The notes below the pieces were generated by a model, which was given only the letters and a program-made list of their open reading frames with translations, was not told the origin of the DNA and did no database searches. From Roseimaritima sediminicola (lineage in GTDB: Bacteria; Planctomycetota; Planctomycetia; Pirellulales; Pirellulaceae), in assembly GCF_009618275.1 (NCBI RefSeq), contig NZ_WIAD01000051.1:1-43046 (forward strand): a stretch of 43,046 nucleotides of DNA, given 5' to 3'. The translations under genes were made by a program, and so were the position numbers. The stretch's first letter is position 1. Each line of letters opens with the position of its first letter. This document shows, one piece after another, positions 34,197 through 42,992 of the stretch.

Positions 34197-34925
34197 ATGT
34201 CCGACGCAAGTGGCTCGGCCGAATTGTTGCGCACCCTGCATCGACTTCACCGCCAGATCAACGACCTGCAGGGACAACTCAACCGCGGACCGCGGCAGCA
34301 GAAAGCTGGCGAAGCGGCGGTGCTGGCCAGCCAGCAGGCGCTGGAGGACGCGGAGAGCACCCTTAAGCAGGCCCGGATGGCGTCCGACGAAAAGCAGTTG
34401 CAGCTGAAGAGTCGCGAGCAACGCGTCTCGGACACCCAAGCCAAACTGAACACCGCGGCCAGCAACCGCGAATTCGACGCCTTGAAAGAGCAGATCGCCG
34501 CGGACCAGCAAGCCAACGACGTGCTCAGCGACGAGATCCTGGAATCGCTCGAGCAGCTCGATCACCTGCAGGAGGTCGTCGCCCAGCGGCAGGCCGAGCT
34601 GAAGCAGAAGAAACAGGACCTCGAGGGGCTCGAGAAACAGATCGCCGCTCGCCAAGCCAAGCTGGAGCCGGAACTGCAACGCGTCCGCGGCGAGCTGGAG
34701 GAAGCCGAAGAGTCCCTGCCGGACAACATGCGGCAGGACTACCAGCGGGTGATCACCGCTCGCGGCGAAGATGGGCTCGCCCCGGTCGAAGGCGATTCCT
34801 GCGGCAACTGTTATCAGAAACTCACCCCGCAGGTGATGAACCAGTTGTACCTGAGCCACTACGTGACGTGCCCGGCCTGCGGGGCCTGGATCTACTTGGC
34901 CGAAGACCGTCGGGTCCAGAAGTGA
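34197..34925 (+). CDS. Coiled-coil zinc-ribbon protein (DUF164/zf-RING_7 type)
   Basis: 242 residues. Residues about 5-180 form an almost unbroken antiparallel coiled coil rich in Gln, Glu, Ala and Leu; the end has two CxxC pairs, CGNCYQKLTPQ and CPACGAWIYL, forming a zinc ribbon. This is the layout of PF02591 proteins, some of which bind nucleic acid, though their role is poorly known. ATG 34197 lies after AACAGG. A hairpin GGTAACCG-AAG-CGGTTGCC (34151-34169) lies in its leader. Its stop overlaps the GTG of the next gene (GTGA). Confidence 0.84.
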   Translation: MSDASGSAELLRTLHRLHRQINDLQGQLNRGPRQQKAGEAAVLASQQALEDAESTLKQARMASDEKQLQLKSREQRVSDTQAKLNTAASNREFDALKEQIAADQQANDVLSDEILESLEQLDHLQEVVAQRQAELKQKKQDLEGLEKQIAARQAKLEPELQRVRGELEEAEESLPDNMRQDYQRVITARGEDGLAPVEGDSCGNCYQKLTPQVMNQLYLSHYVTCPACGAWIYLAEDRRVQK

Positions 34926-35650
34926 ACACTGCGGCGGAGCCTCCTCAGCGGCGGTCGACCGCCCCAGCGCGGCGGTCGACCGACCCAGCGCGCCACAGCG
35001 CGGACCCGCCCGTCTTCCTGGACCCCATGCAGGACGAATGGGCCAACACCCTGACCCATGCCGCCTCCTGCCTGATCGCGGTGATCGCCCTGGCCCTGAT
35101 GGTTTGGTCGGTCCAGGAAAAACCCTGGGGACTGCAGGTGGCCTGCGTCGCGTACGCCTGTTCCGGGGTGGCCGTATTCCTGTTCTCGACCTTGTCGCAC
35201 GCGATCTACGAACCGCACATGCGGACGCGGATGCGGGCCTGGGACCAGGGCACGATCTACCTGATGATTTCGGGCACCTACACGCCATTTGCCTACAGCT
35301 ACGGTGGCTCGGTGCAGGTTCCGTTGCTGTTTTTTCTGTGGCTGTTGGCCGGCCTGGGGTTCGCCTCCAAGGTTCTGCTGAAGTACCGCGTGCACGGGAT
35401 CGGAACGACCACCTACCTGCTGTTGGGCTGGGCACCGGCGGTGGTGTTAGGGCCGCGTGTCCCCACGGCCTGTCTGGTGTACATGGCGGCCGGCGGCTTG
35501 ATTTACAGCGTGGGCGTGGTGTTCTTGGTGCTGGACCAGCGGCGGCGGTTCTTTCATGCCGTCTGGCATCTGTTCGTCTTGACTGCCGCGGCGGTGCACT
35601 ACGTGGCGATCCTCAAGTTCGTCGTGCACCGCGTCGCGGTGGACTCCTGA
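34922..35650 (+). CDS. Hemolysin III / YqfA-like seven-helix membrane protein
   Basis: 242 residues from GTG 34922 (overlap GTGA with the gene before); ATG 35029 would remove a 35-residue basic leader with an internal duplication (RRSTAPARRSTDPAR). Seven helices follow, with DEWANTLTHAASCLIAV, STLSHAIYEPH and MRAWDQGTIYLMISGTYTPF and near the end FHAVWHLFVLTAAAVHYVAIL: the conserved Asp/His set of the hemolysin III/PAQR family. Despite the name, most members have no shown lytic activity. Confidence 0.86.
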   Translation: MNTAAEPPQRRSTAPARRSTDPARHSADPPVFLDPMQDEWANTLTHAASCLIAVIALALMVWSVQEKPWGLQVACVAYACSGVAVFLFSTLSHAIYEPHMRTRMRAWDQGTIYLMISGTYTPFAYSYGGSVQVPLLFFLWLLAGLGFASKVLLKYRVHGIGTTTYLLLGWAPAVVLGPRVPTACLVYMAAGGLIYSVGVVFLVLDQRRRFFHAVWHLFVLTAAAVHYVAILKFVVHRVAVDS

Positions 35651-35734
35651 GCCAGACTGCTACCGCGCCGGGGCGAGATTTGGTAAACCTATCGGCCCTG
35701 AAAAACAGCCTCAAAACCGGAGACCCCGTCGACC

Positions 35735-36940
35735 ATGGATATGCATCAACTGACTCGTAGCCTGCAGGTCAAAAACGATTCCAAGATCGTGATGCTCGTA
35801 GGCGATGGCCTAGGTGGGTTGCCGATGCAACCCGGCGGCAAGACCGAACTGGAAACCGCCTCGACCCCTAACCTGGATCGGCTGGCCACCGCCGGCGTTC
35901 AAGGGGCGAGTATTCCCGTGGCACCCGGTATCGCTCCGGGCAGCGGACCGGGGCACCTGGGCCTGTTCGGCTATGACCCGCTGCAGTACCAGATCGGTCG
36001 CGGAGCCCTCGAAGCGACCGGCATCGGGTTCGAACTCCAGCAGGGCGATGTGGCGATTCGCTGTAACTTCTGCACGATCGACGAGAACGGCTTGATCACC
36101 GACCGCCGCGCCGGCCGGATTCCCACCGAACAAAGCGCTCCGATCGCCCGCAGCCTGCGCCAGATCGAAATCCCCGGCGTCGAGATCTTTGTCGAACCCG
36201 TCAAGGAACACCGCTTTGTGGTCGTTTTCCGCGGCGAAGGCCTGCACGGCGAAGTCGACGACACCGACCCGCAAGCCACCGGCGTCGCGCCGCTGGATCC
36301 GGTCGCGAGAGACGAAGCCAGCCAGAAAACGGCTGAAGTGGCCAAGGAGTTCCTGCGTCAGGCGCGCGAACTGCTCAAGGACCAACCCCACGCGAATTTC
36401 CACACCATGCGCGGGTTCGCCGCCAAGCCGGACCTGCCGACGTACGAGGAAGTGTACGGTCTGCGAGCGGCCGCGATCGCCGTGTACCCGATGTACAAAG
36501 GCCTCGCCCGGTTGGTCGGAATGGACATCGTCGGCGAAGCTCAAACGCTGGACGATCAGATGGATGTGCTGAAGCAGTCCTGGGACGACTACGACTTCTT
36601 CTTCATCCACTACAAGTACACCGACAGCACGGGCGAAGACGGCAACTTCGAAAACAAGGTCAAACGCACCGAAGACCTCGATGCGATCCTGCCAAAGATC
36701 GAAGCCCTCGAGCCGGACGTCTTGATCGTCACCGGCGACCACAGCACGCCGGCTTTCTTAAAGAGCCACAGCTGGCATCCGGTGCCGACGCTGTTGGTCA
36801 GCGACTGCTGCCGGCCGGACCCCCATACCAGCTTCTCCGAATCGACCTGCATCACCGGCGGGCTGAGCCAATTCGAAGCCAAGTACCTGATGCTGTTGGC
36901 TCTCTCGAACGCCGGCCGGATGGGCAAGTACGGAGCCTAA
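35735..36940 (+). CDS. apgM: 2,3-bisphosphoglycerate-independent phosphoglycerate mutase, archaeal type
   Basis: 401 residues. VMLVGDGLGGLP (Asp24), GIAPGSGPGHLGLFGYDP with nucleophile Ser70, RGALEATGIGF, IRCNFCTID, YKYTDSTGEDGNF and VTGDHSTPAFLKSHSWHPVP (Asp/His metal site) are the marks of the ApgM group of the alkaline phosphatase superfamily. It interconverts 3- and 2-phosphoglycerate in glycolysis with two divalent metals. ATG 35741 is an alternative start two codons later. Confidence 0.93.
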   Translation: MDMHQLTRSLQVKNDSKIVMLVGDGLGGLPMQPGGKTELETASTPNLDRLATAGVQGASIPVAPGIAPGSGPGHLGLFGYDPLQYQIGRGALEATGIGFELQQGDVAIRCNFCTIDENGLITDRRAGRIPTEQSAPIARSLRQIEIPGVEIFVEPVKEHRFVVVFRGEGLHGEVDDTDPQATGVAPLDPVARDEASQKTAEVAKEFLRQARELLKDQPHANFHTMRGFAAKPDLPTYEEVYGLRAAAIAVYPMYKGLARLVGMDIVGEAQTLDDQMDVLKQSWDDYDFFFIHYKYTDSTGEDGNFENKVKRTEDLDAILPKIEALEPDVLIVTGDHSTPAFLKSHSWHPVPTLLVSDCCRPDPHTSFSESTCITGGLSQFEAKYLMLLALSNAGRMGKYGA

Positions 36941-37263
36941 AGGAATGGGCGGGGACAGCGCACGACCGTGAAGCCACGCTAGCGGACCGACAACTGAGGT
37001 CCCTCCGAGTTTGCCGGGGCACGAAGGGCGGCGTTTGGATCCGACCAGCGAACCGGTGACGGCAAGCTGGCGGACGACGCGTTGCGTGAAGAACCCGCCG
37101 AGCCCAAGAAAGGGCGAATCCTTTGAGCGTCGCGTCTGCTTGGCTGCCAGTGCGGGTCGTGTCGCGGAACACCATGAACTCTTTTGACTAACCCATGGCG
37201 GCGTCGCCTCGTAAAATGGAAAAGGATACATGAAGGTGCCTTACCAAAACGGAGGCTGGAACA
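36941..37263. other. Intergenic region, nothing recognised
   Basis: 323 bases between apgM and the TPR gene. No hairpin of the families described, no RNA gene and no convincing frame. The only feature is GGAGG at 37252-37256, which is the ribosome site for the TPR gene. Confidence 0.5.
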
Positions 37264-38973
37264 ATGACTCGTTTGGATTGCGACTGGATCGTCCGCGTGA
37301 TTCTCTTTGTCGTCGTTTCCGGCGGCGTTTCGGCTTGGAGTCAATCTCCGTCGCCCGGTTCGATCAGTGACGAGACTCCGGCCCGAGCCGAGACGCCGCT
37401 GCTGGTTGGTATCACGGTGCATCGGCGAAGTGTCACGACGGATTCGGCGGACGCACAGAGATATTTCGATCAGGGGTTGAACCTCGCATATGCGTTTAAT
37501 CATGACGAGGCGATTCGCTCGTTCGAACAAGCCGCGCGATTTGATCCGAACTGTGCGATGGCCTGGTGGGGAATCGCGCTTAGCAACGGGCCGCACATCA
37601 ATAACCCATCGATGGACAGGTCGCGGTCCATCGCCGCTTGGACCGCCCTGCAGAAAGCCAAGGCCAAACGGACGAAGGCATCTTCGGTTGAACTTGCGCT
37701 GATCGAAGCGGTTGGCGACCGCTATGTGGCAGACGCCGAAGCGAACATCGCGCAGCGCGACACACTGAACCGGCAGTACGCCGAAGCGATGCGGCGAGTC
37801 CACGAGCGGTTTCCCGACGACACGGACGTTGCCGTGCTGTACGCCGAATCGCTGCTGGATCTGCGTCCCTGGGACCTGTGGTCGGACGACGGCCAATCGA
37901 GACCGGAAACGCCGCGGGCACTTGCGCTGCTGGAAGGCGTGATGGCCAGGCAGCCGAATCACCCGGGCGCGAACCATCTGTATGTTCACGCCGTCGAGGC
38001 GTCGCCAAATCCGGAAAAGGCAACGGCTGCCGCAGACCGGTTGCGGACCTTGATGCCCGGTTCCGGTCACATGGTTCACATGCCCGCGCACATCGACGTG
38101 CGTATGGGAAATTGGTCGCAAGCCGCTGTTCAAAACGAACAGGCGATCACCATCGACGCGGTGTATCGCCAAGCATCGCCGCGTCAAGCGTTCTATACAA
38201 TCTACATGCTGCACAATCCGCACTTTCTTTCGTTCGTCTGCATGATGCAGGGCCGCAAGGAACGGGCGCTCACTGCCGCACGCAACGTGCTGTCCTCTGT
38301 CCCGCAAGAATTCCTTAAACAATCGCCCCAACATGCCGACCCGTTCCTCTCGATCGAGTACCAGGTCATGGTTCGCTTTGGTTTGTGGGACGAATTGCTC
38401 GCGTTGCCCGCGCCGCCGAAGGAGTTGCCAATCACGACCGCGATGTGGCGTTTCGCCCGTGCCACGGCACTGGCGGCGAAAGGCCGCATCGCCGACGCGG
38501 AACGCGAACAAATGTTGTTCCGCCAGGCGATGGAGGCGGTCCCAGAAGAAACAGTCGGGGCCATAAACCGTGCCCGTGACATCTTGAAAGTCGGCGACCA
38601 CACATTGGCCGGCGAGATCGCCTTTCAAAAGGGAGACATTGATACGGCCGTCCACGAACTCAAAAGAGGCGTCGCGGCGGAAAGGGAACTCTTATACATG
38701 GAACCGCCCGAGTGGATTCAACCCGTGCGGCATTCGCTCGGCGCCGTGCTTGTCACGGCACAGCGTTGGGACGAGGCGGAAAAGGTCTATCGGGCCGATC
38801 TGGCCGAATGGCCGGAAAACGGTTGGTCGCTGCACGGATTGTCAAACTGTCTGAAATCGCAGGGCAAGACCGCGGAGGCCGAGGCCGTTTTAAAACGTTT
38901 TCGCGCTGCTTGGGCTGAAGCCGACACGACGATCGATACGACCTGCTTGTGTGTCGGCAAAGAAAACGAGTAA
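37264..38973 (+). CDS. Exported tetratricopeptide repeat protein
   Basis: 569 residues. Signal peptide about 1-27 (VILFVVVSGGVSAWS). TPR-like pairs of helices are seen at about 63-100 (AQRYFDQGLNLAYAFNHDEAIRSFEQAARFDPNCAMAWWG), 480-560 and elsewhere. The block HMPAHIDVRMGNW (about 275) and NPHFLSFVCMMQGR are characteristic of a bacterial TPR family of unknown role. A CLC pair lies at the C-terminus. GGAGG with good spacing precedes ATG 37264. The gene and its flanks lack the palindromes seen elsewhere. Confidence 0.82.
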   Translation: MTRLDCDWIVRVILFVVVSGGVSAWSQSPSPGSISDETPARAETPLLVGITVHRRSVTTDSADAQRYFDQGLNLAYAFNHDEAIRSFEQAARFDPNCAMAWWGIALSNGPHINNPSMDRSRSIAAWTALQKAKAKRTKASSVELALIEAVGDRYVADAEANIAQRDTLNRQYAEAMRRVHERFPDDTDVAVLYAESLLDLRPWDLWSDDGQSRPETPRALALLEGVMARQPNHPGANHLYVHAVEASPNPEKATAAADRLRTLMPGSGHMVHMPAHIDVRMGNWSQAAVQNEQAITIDAVYRQASPRQAFYTIYMLHNPHFLSFVCMMQGRKERALTAARNVLSSVPQEFLKQSPQHADPFLSIEYQVMVRFGLWDELLALPAPPKELPITTAMWRFARATALAAKGRIADAEREQMLFRQAMEAVPEETVGAINRARDILKVGDHTLAGEIAFQKGDIDTAVHELKRGVAAERELLYMEPPEWIQPVRHSLGAVLVTAQRWDEAEKVYRADLAEWPENGWSLHGLSNCLKSQGKTAEAEAVLKRFRAAWAEADTTIDTTCLCVGKENE

Positions 38974-39287
38974 CGACATGACGCCGCGAACTGTCGAGAT
39001 CGCCTCCGTCGTGTTCTGCATCAGTCTGTTCGTCGAGGATATCCGGCTGCGTACTACGGAACGCTTTCGGTCCCTAACGAACTCGCCAGAACCGGCGGGT
39101 AAGCCGGCAGGTTTGCGCAGCGGCAATGGGATCTCCGGCGATTGAGGATGAACTGCATATGGAGTAAGATCCGCCCGACCGATCACGAGCCCTGCTGAGC
39201 ACAAGCACGATCGGTATGCGGAGCCAGAACTAGTCCCGTCCGGCGGAGCCGTTCTTGCGCCGTACGTGAAATGGGCAATGAACTTCC
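38974..39287. other. Intergenic region before the riboswitch
   Basis: 314 bases. A short frame at 38978-39145 (55 codons, starting MTPRTVEIASVVFCISLF) could be a small hydrophobic peptide or a gene remnant, but has no ribosome site and no family; I do not call it. Nothing else recognised. Confidence 0.4.
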
Positions 39288-39328
39288 CCGGACGAGACGC
39301 GCCGTACCCGGTCAAGACAAGACGACGC
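39288..39328 (+). promoter_or_regulatory. Guanidine-III riboswitch (mini-ykkC-III class)
   Basis: The 41 bases begin CCGGACGAG, continue GCGCCGTACCCGGTCA and end GACAAGACGACGC. This matches, with only a few changes, the sequence I remember for the Thermobifida fusca guanidine-III aptamer, including its length. The H-type pseudoknot pairing CCGG/CCGG-type and GCGCCGT/ACGACGC-type segments are retained apart from a few positions. The gene downstream is a Gdx-type guanidinium exporter, the usual partner. A further hairpin (39333-39358, GGGACCGAAAC with GTTTCGTCCC) lies between it and the start codon and may be the expression platform. Confidence 0.88.
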
Positions 39329-39399
39329 AGCAGGGACCGAAACACGTGGTTTCGTCCCGGTTTGGCAACTTCAATAGAGAGTTACCCAAGGCGTCGACA

Positions 39400-39726
39400 A
39401 TGGAATCGTGGAAAGCGTGGCTTTTGTTAGTTGCGGCCGGCATGCTGGAGACTGGCTGGGCGGTGGGGCTGAAGTACACCGCCGGGTTCACTCGGCTGTG
39501 GCCTAGCCTGTGGACCGGGCTGGCCATGGCGGCCAGTATGTTCCTGTTGGCTGTGGCCATCAAAAAGCTGCCGATCGGAACGGCTTACCCGGTCTGGGTC
39601 GGGATCGGTGCCCTGGGCACCGCGCTGTTCGGGATGGCGTTTCTTGACGAGCCGGTCACTTGGAGCCGCAGCCTGTTTCTGATCCTACTCGTGCTGTCGA
39701 TCGTGGGACTCAAGATGAGCAGCTGA
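39400..39726 (+). CDS. gdx: SMR-family guanidinium exporter Gdx (SugE)
   Basis: 108 residues, four membrane helices. LLLVAAGMLETGWAVGLKYTAGFTRLWPS carries the essential Glu17 and the WAxGLKYTxGFTRL signature that separates Gdx/SugE proteins from multidrug EmrE. PIGTAYPVWVGIGALGTALFG follows. It works as an antiparallel dimer exchanging guanidinium for two protons. The guanidine-III riboswitch upstream fits this substrate. ATG 39400 has AAGG eight bases before it. The last 42 bases overlap the convergent pseudouridine synthase gene. Confidence 0.92.
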   Translation: MESWKAWLLLVAAGMLETGWAVGLKYTAGFTRLWPSLWTGLAMAASMFLLAVAIKKLPIGTAYPVWVGIGALGTALFGMAFLDEPVTWSRSLFLILLVLSIVGLKMSS

Positions 39727-40398
39727 AAACACGCTGGGGTCGAACCCCAGCGCACGCCAGGTTTTCGACGGCGGGCTTTGGAACTGCATCGGTTCGCGGC
39801 GCGTGGGGTGATTGATTTGCAGAGAATGCGAATGCAACGCGATCCCCTCGGGCATCCGGCTGGTCGCGCCGTACTTGCGGTCCCCCCATACGGCATGTCC
39901 GCGAGAGCTGGCCTGCACGCGGATCTGGTGCTTGCGGCCGGTCAGCAATTCGATGCTGACCAAGGTTCGGTCAGCTTGGGTTTGCAGCACATTCAGGCGC
40001 AAGCGGGCTTCCTGGGCTTCGGCCGTTCGTGGCGAAACGCAGCGCATGCGATGAGCTGCGTCGTCCTTGCGAACGTGATCGGTCCATTCGTATCGCTCGC
40101 CGTCGAGGGCACCTTCCAAAACGGCTAGGTAAGTTTTCCGGGGTGCCCGTTTGCGAAACTGGTCGGACAGCCGCGAAGCCGCCTTGCTGGTCCGGGCCAG
40201 CACCAGGACGCCGCTGGTGAATTGATCGAGCCGGCTGACAATTCCTACGAACACGTTGCCGGGTTTGTTGTATTTGTGTTTCAGGTAGTCCGCGGCCCAG
40301 GAGTAGACCGTGGGCCGGCCGCCATCGGCGCCCATGGTGGCGACTCCGGCCGGTTTATCGACGACCAATAGATGGTTGTCTTCGTAAAGGACGTGCAC
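39685..40398 (-). CDS. RluA-family pseudouridine synthase
   Basis: 237 residues from GTG 40398 (VHVLYEDNHLLVVDKPAGVATMG, the normal family beginning). The catalytic motif is VSRLDQFTSGVLVLAR, where Asp of RLD is the nucleophile (family usually HRLD). KTYLAVLEG, LLTGRKHQIRVQASSRGHAVWGDRKYG and ALHSHSLQINHP complete the fold. There is no S4 domain. It isomerises uridines in rRNA or tRNA; the site cannot be told. A TTG at 40479 would add 27 unlikely residues. A perfect palindrome at 39735-39755 lies in its coding 3' part. Confidence 0.85.
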   Translation of the reverse strand: MHVLYEDNHLLVVDKPAGVATMGADGGRPTVYSWAADYLKHKYNKPGNVFVGIVSRLDQFTSGVLVLARTSKAASRLSDQFRKRAPRKTYLAVLEGALDGERYEWTDHVRKDDAAHRMRCVSPRTAEAQEARLRLNVLQTQADRTLVSIELLTGRKHQIRVQASSRGHAVWGDRKYGATSRMPEGIALHSHSLQINHPTRREPMQFQSPPSKTWRALGFDPSVFSAAHLESHDRQHE

Positions 40399-40579
40399 AG
40401 CGGCGACACTCGAACCGGTCCCGGACAGGCCGCTATGCCGGTCCGGGAGCGGGCAAAGGAGGACAAGAAGGGCGAACAATCGTCCGCAAGCCGCGCCGAC
40501 GGACGTGATTCTGCGGACTACAATAGAGCGAACATTCTAGACTCTGAATTTCCTGCCCCGCATCCCCGCTTTACAATCC

Positions 40580-42907
40580 ATGCGATCACTTACGTTTCTA
40601 GTTTGCTGCTTGGCCGCAACGTCGCTGTTGGCCCAACCGGTTCCCAACAGTAAATTCGGCAATCAACCGGATTATTTTCGGCAACTGGAAGAATGGTTGC
40701 CCACGCCCAACGTCTACCGGACGGCTGCCGGCGAACCGGGCCCGCAGTACTGGCAGCAGCGGGCCGATTACGAGATCGACGTCACGCTGGACGACAAACG
40801 CCAGCGGCTCGAGGGCACCGTCCGGATCCACTACCACAACCGATCCCCGCACTCCCTGCGGTACGTGTGGTTACAGCTGGACCAGAATATTTTCCGGCCC
40901 GATTCCGATGCCGTCGCAACGGCCGAAGCTCCCAGCTTGGGGGATCGCGTCCAGTTCAACGTGGTGCGGAGCCTGTTGGCCCGAGAAACGTTTGAAGGCG
41001 GCTACAAGATTTCCCGGGTCGCCGACGGTGAGGGTAACGATCTGCCCTACACGGTGGTCAAGACGATGATGCGAATCGATCTGCCCGAACCGGTCGAACC
41101 CGGCCAGTCGACTCGGCTGGCGGTCGATTACGGGTACAACATCGTCAATTCCGAATTGATCCGAGCTCGCAGCGGTTACGAGTACTTCGAGGACGATGAC
41201 AATTACATCTACGAAATCGCGCAGTGGTTCCCCCGTGCGGTTGCCTTCACCGACTACACCGGGTGGCAGCACAAGCAGTTCCTCGGTCGCGGCGAGTTCG
41301 CTCTGGAACTGGGCGATTACAAGGTCCGAATCACCGCTCCGGCGGATCATGTCGTGGCCGCTACGGGCGTGCTGCAGAACCCCTCGAACGTGTTGACCGA
41401 CGACCAGCGTACGCGGCTGGAGGAGGCTCGCAAGGCCGAGGAACCGATCTTCATCATCACGCCGGAAGAGGCCAAAGAGAACGAAAAATCTCGCAGCAAG
41501 AAAACCAAGACCTGGGAGTTTCACGCCGACAACGTCCGCGATTTCGCGTTCGCCAGCAGCCGCAAGTTCATCTGGGACGCGGTCGGTCACGGGGGTGACG
41601 ACGACGTCGTGATGGCCATGTCCTACTACCCCAACGAAGCCGAACCGCTGTGGAGCCAGTACTCCACGCACGCGATCGTGCACACGCTGGAAGTCTACAG
41701 CCGCTACACCTTCGAGTACCCCTATCCCACGGCGATCAGCGTCAACGGTCCGGTGTACGGAATGGAATACCCCATGATCTGCTTCAACGGGCCGCGGCCC
41801 GAAGAGGACGGAACCTATTCCAAACGCACCAAATACGCGTTGATCTCGGTGATCATCCACGAGGTGGGTCACAATTACTTTCCAATGATCGTCAACAGTG
41901 ACGAGCGACAGTGGACGTGGATGGACGAGGGCCTGAACACGTTCCTGCAGTACGTGTGCGAGCAGGAATGGGAGGAGGACTACCCCAGTCGTCGGGGCGA
42001 ACCACAGGACATCGTCGGCTATATGCGCAGCAGCGGTCAGGTGCCGATCATGACCAACAGCGAATCGATCCACCAATTCGGCAACAACGCCTACTCCAAA
42101 CCTGCGACCGCCCTGAACGTTTTGCGAGAAACGATCCTGGGCCGCGAACTATTTGACTTTGCCTTCAAGGAATACGCTCGGCGGTGGAAGTTCCGACGGC
42201 CGACCCCGGCGGATTTCTTTCGCACCATGGAGGACGCCTCGGGCGTCGACCTGGACTGGTTCTGGCGAGGTTGGTTCTACAGCACCGATCACGTGGATAT
42301 CGGGATCGATTCGGTCAAACTGTACGTGATCGACTCGGGCGATCCCGACGAAGCGTCGGACCGCAAACGCCGCGAACGCAAGGCACGGCCGAAAACCCTG
42401 TCGCAGCAGCGCAACGCCGACCTTCCCAAACGCCTGGACCTGTTTCCGGGACTGAAGGATTTTTACAACACCGACTACGATGACTTGGAGGTTACCGAGG
42501 AATCGCGAAAGGCGTTCCAGCGGTTCGTCGAAGGGCTGAGCCCCGAGGAGAAAAAACTGCTGAAGCGGAAGTCGAACTTCTACGTCGTGCAGTTTTCGAA
42601 TGTCGGCGGCGTGGTGATGCCGATCGTGCTCGAGATCCATTATGAGGATGGCAGCAGCGAGGTCAGAACGTATCCGGCGGAGATCTGGCGGCGCGATGGC
42701 AAACGGACCAGCAAACTGATCATCAGCGACAAGACGATCCAGCGTTTGGAACTGGATCCTTTCCGGCAAACGGCCGATGCGGGCGAAGCCAACAATCACT
42801 GGCCGCCGAAGCTGGTGCCCAGCCGCTTTAAACTGTTCAAAAGCGACAAGAGCAAAAACGAGATGCAGAAGGCCAAGGATCGCGAGAAGAAGGCCGAGAA
42901 AGAGTAG
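40580..42907 (+). CDS. Secreted M1-family zinc metallopeptidase
   Basis: 775 residues. A short signal peptide ends near LLAQ. The N-terminal beta domain (about 60-330) is followed by the thermolysin-like domain with HEVGH at 427-431 and Glu450 (HExxH-18-E). The substrate motif GxMEN of M1 aminopeptidases is VYGMEYP here, so the free amino-end preference may differ. The C-terminal part (about 615-775) is charged and Lys-rich, ending in a probable coiled coil. ATG 40580 follows a possible -10 TACAAT at 40519. The stop TAG (42905) is part of the GTAG leading the terminator-like hairpin D. Confidence 0.9.
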   Translation: MRSLTFLVCCLAATSLLAQPVPNSKFGNQPDYFRQLEEWLPTPNVYRTAAGEPGPQYWQQRADYEIDVTLDDKRQRLEGTVRIHYHNRSPHSLRYVWLQLDQNIFRPDSDAVATAEAPSLGDRVQFNVVRSLLARETFEGGYKISRVADGEGNDLPYTVVKTMMRIDLPEPVEPGQSTRLAVDYGYNIVNSELIRARSGYEYFEDDDNYIYEIAQWFPRAVAFTDYTGWQHKQFLGRGEFALELGDYKVRITAPADHVVAATGVLQNPSNVLTDDQRTRLEEARKAEEPIFIITPEEAKENEKSRSKKTKTWEFHADNVRDFAFASSRKFIWDAVGHGGDDDVVMAMSYYPNEAEPLWSQYSTHAIVHTLEVYSRYTFEYPYPTAISVNGPVYGMEYPMICFNGPRPEEDGTYSKRTKYALISVIIHEVGHNYFPMIVNSDERQWTWMDEGLNTFLQYVCEQEWEEDYPSRRGEPQDIVGYMRSSGQVPIMTNSESIHQFGNNAYSKPATALNVLRETILGRELFDFAFKEYARRWKFRRPTPADFFRTMEDASGVDLDWFWRGWFYSTDHVDIGIDSVKLYVIDSGDPDEASDRKRRERKARPKTLSQQRNADLPKRLDLFPGLKDFYNTDYDDLEVTEESRKAFQRFVEGLSPEEKKLLKRKSNFYVVQFSNVGGVVMPIVLEIHYEDGSSEVRTYPAEIWRRDGKRTSKLIISDKTIQRLELDPFRQTADAGEANNHWPPKLVPSRFKLFKSDKSKNEMQKAKDREKKAEKE

Positions 42908-42936
42908 CTCGGCTGTCCCAGCCGAGAGCGATTTTT
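42904..42936 (+). terminator. REP-like hairpin D with GTAG leader and T run
   Basis: GTAG (42904-42907) then CTCGGCTG-TCC-CAGCCGAG (42908-42926), five bases and TTTTT (42932-42936). It can act as an intrinsic terminator of the M1 peptidase gene but has the same leader and TCC loop as the repeats. Confidence 0.75.
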
Positions 42937-42938
42937 GT

Positions 42939-42961
42939 CACGGCTCGGAGAGCCGTGCTAC
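42939..42961 (-). repeat. REP-like hairpin C with GTAG leader
   Basis: On the minus strand GTAG is followed at once by CACGGCTC-TCC-GAGCCGTG. With hairpin D it forms an inverted pair, as in REPIN/BIME units. Confidence 0.8.
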
Positions 42962-42964
42962 TAT

Positions 42965-42989
42965 TCACAGGCTGGAAGCCTATGCCACA
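42965..42989. repeat. Family A repeat, single unit
   Basis: TCACAGGCTGGAAGCC followed by TATGCCACA; the usual CACTG end is cut by CAAAG, right where the group II intron sequence begins. Confidence 0.85.
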
Positions 42990-42992
42990 AAG

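Noticed and set aside
36979-38655. 558-codon antisense frame over the TPR gene
   Set aside because: Low-complexity residue use and no motif; the + strand has a signal peptide, TPRs and a ribosome site.
38978-39145. Small 55-codon gene after the TPR gene
   Set aside because: No ribosome site, no family and a Pro/Gly-rich tail; not enough to call.
39180-39399. Guanidine-II (mini-ykkC) riboswitch
   Set aside because: That class needs two small hairpins with ACGR loops, which I do not find; the guanidine-III match is far better.
39732-39756. Perfect palindrome CGCTGGGGT-CGA-ACCCCAGCG as terminator of the exporter gene
   Set aside because: It has no T run and lies within the coding 3' part of the pseudouridine synthase; a role is possible but not supported. 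The loop CGA also differs from the repeat families.
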